Origin: Rickettsiales bacterium
Lineage (GTDB): Bacteria > Pseudomonadota > Alphaproteobacteria > Rickettsiales > UBA1997
Assembly: GCA_947496905.1 (NCBI GenBank)
Contig: CANMEW010000096.1
Span: forward strand, 1-5,024
Length of the DNA stretch: 5,024 nt
Reading direction: 5' to 3'
Positions within the stretch are counted from its first letter, which is position 1. Each line of letters opens with the position of its first letter. Below the pieces are notes generated by a model. The model had not been told where the DNA came from. It saw only the letters and a list, made by a program, of their open reading frames with translations, and made no database searches. Made by a program: the position numbers and the translations under genes. Positions 4,965 to 5,024 of this stretch are shown piece by piece.

Positions 4965-5024
4965 TTTTGCCTCAGACCGCGAGCTATTTTGGCCAGATGA
5001 CGAGGTAAAATTTTCTCCAGATAC
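4949..5024 (-). mobile_element. second copy of the IS, opposite (transposase-end) terminus, partial
   Basis: The terminal repeat shared with the left element begins here, and 60 more bases run off the window. They do not resemble the leader upstream of the left transposase, so this is probably the other end of the element. On the minus strand a frame stays open from the window edge to a TAA at 4958-4960 inside the repeat, giving 21 residues ending ARGLRQKI, which could be the transposase C-terminus. The fragment is too short to recognise. If right, both IS copies point the same way (minus strand) and bracket the five genes. The strand is inferred from that reading. Confidence 0.55.

Noticed and set aside
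1..5024. CRISPR arrays, tRNA or rRNA genes, toxin-antitoxin or defence genes
   Set aside because: No tandem spaced repeats or RNA-gene signatures were seen, and all long frames are accounted for by housekeeping genes.

Overview
The window suggests an AT-rich bacterium, most likely an alphaproteobacterium. The UbiE, QueA, RibH and LigA sequences are all of ordinary proteobacterial type. AT-rich codon use, very tight gene packing, a lone MnhE-like antiporter subunit and an IS5-type insertion sequence together bring to mind the intracellular Rickettsiales/Holosporales. That placement is an inference from general protein character; no phylogenetic marker was compared.

Layout from left to right. 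Positions 1-123 are the end of an IS5-family insertion sequence on the minus strand, with the first 16 codons of its transposase and a strong ribosome binding site. Positions 128-176 are a short spacer with a possible terminator. Then follow five apparently intact housekeeping genes: ribH (minus, lumazine synthase), an mnhE-like gene (plus, cation/proton antiporter subunit E), ligA (plus, NAD-dependent DNA ligase), ubiE (minus, quinone C-methyltransferase) and queA (plus, tRNA queuosine synthesis). A second copy of the IS end starts about 9 bases after the queA stop, within a few bases of position 4949, and runs off the right edge.

The genes do not form one pathway: flavin synthesis, ion transport, DNA replication/repair, respiratory quinone synthesis and tRNA modification are mixed, and strand switches three times. 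The architecture is the notable part. Between the ribH stop (177) and the queA stop (4939) only about 16 bases are non-coding. ribH and mnhE start 14 bases apart and divergently. mnhE and ligA are 2 bases apart. ligA and ubiE converge with a 42-base coding overlap. ubiE and queA diverge from a shared CATG, so their start codons overlap by two bases. Promoters and 5' signals of at least some genes must therefore lie inside neighbouring coding sequence.

A perfect 21-base sequence occurs in inverted orientation at 108-128 and 4944-4964. It bounds the gene block and ends in a CTAG at each junction, fitting the YTAR target preference of IS5-type elements. I see no sign of a novel defence, toxin, CRISPR or other undescribed system. 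The second-look items are the extreme gene overlap and the paired IS ends.
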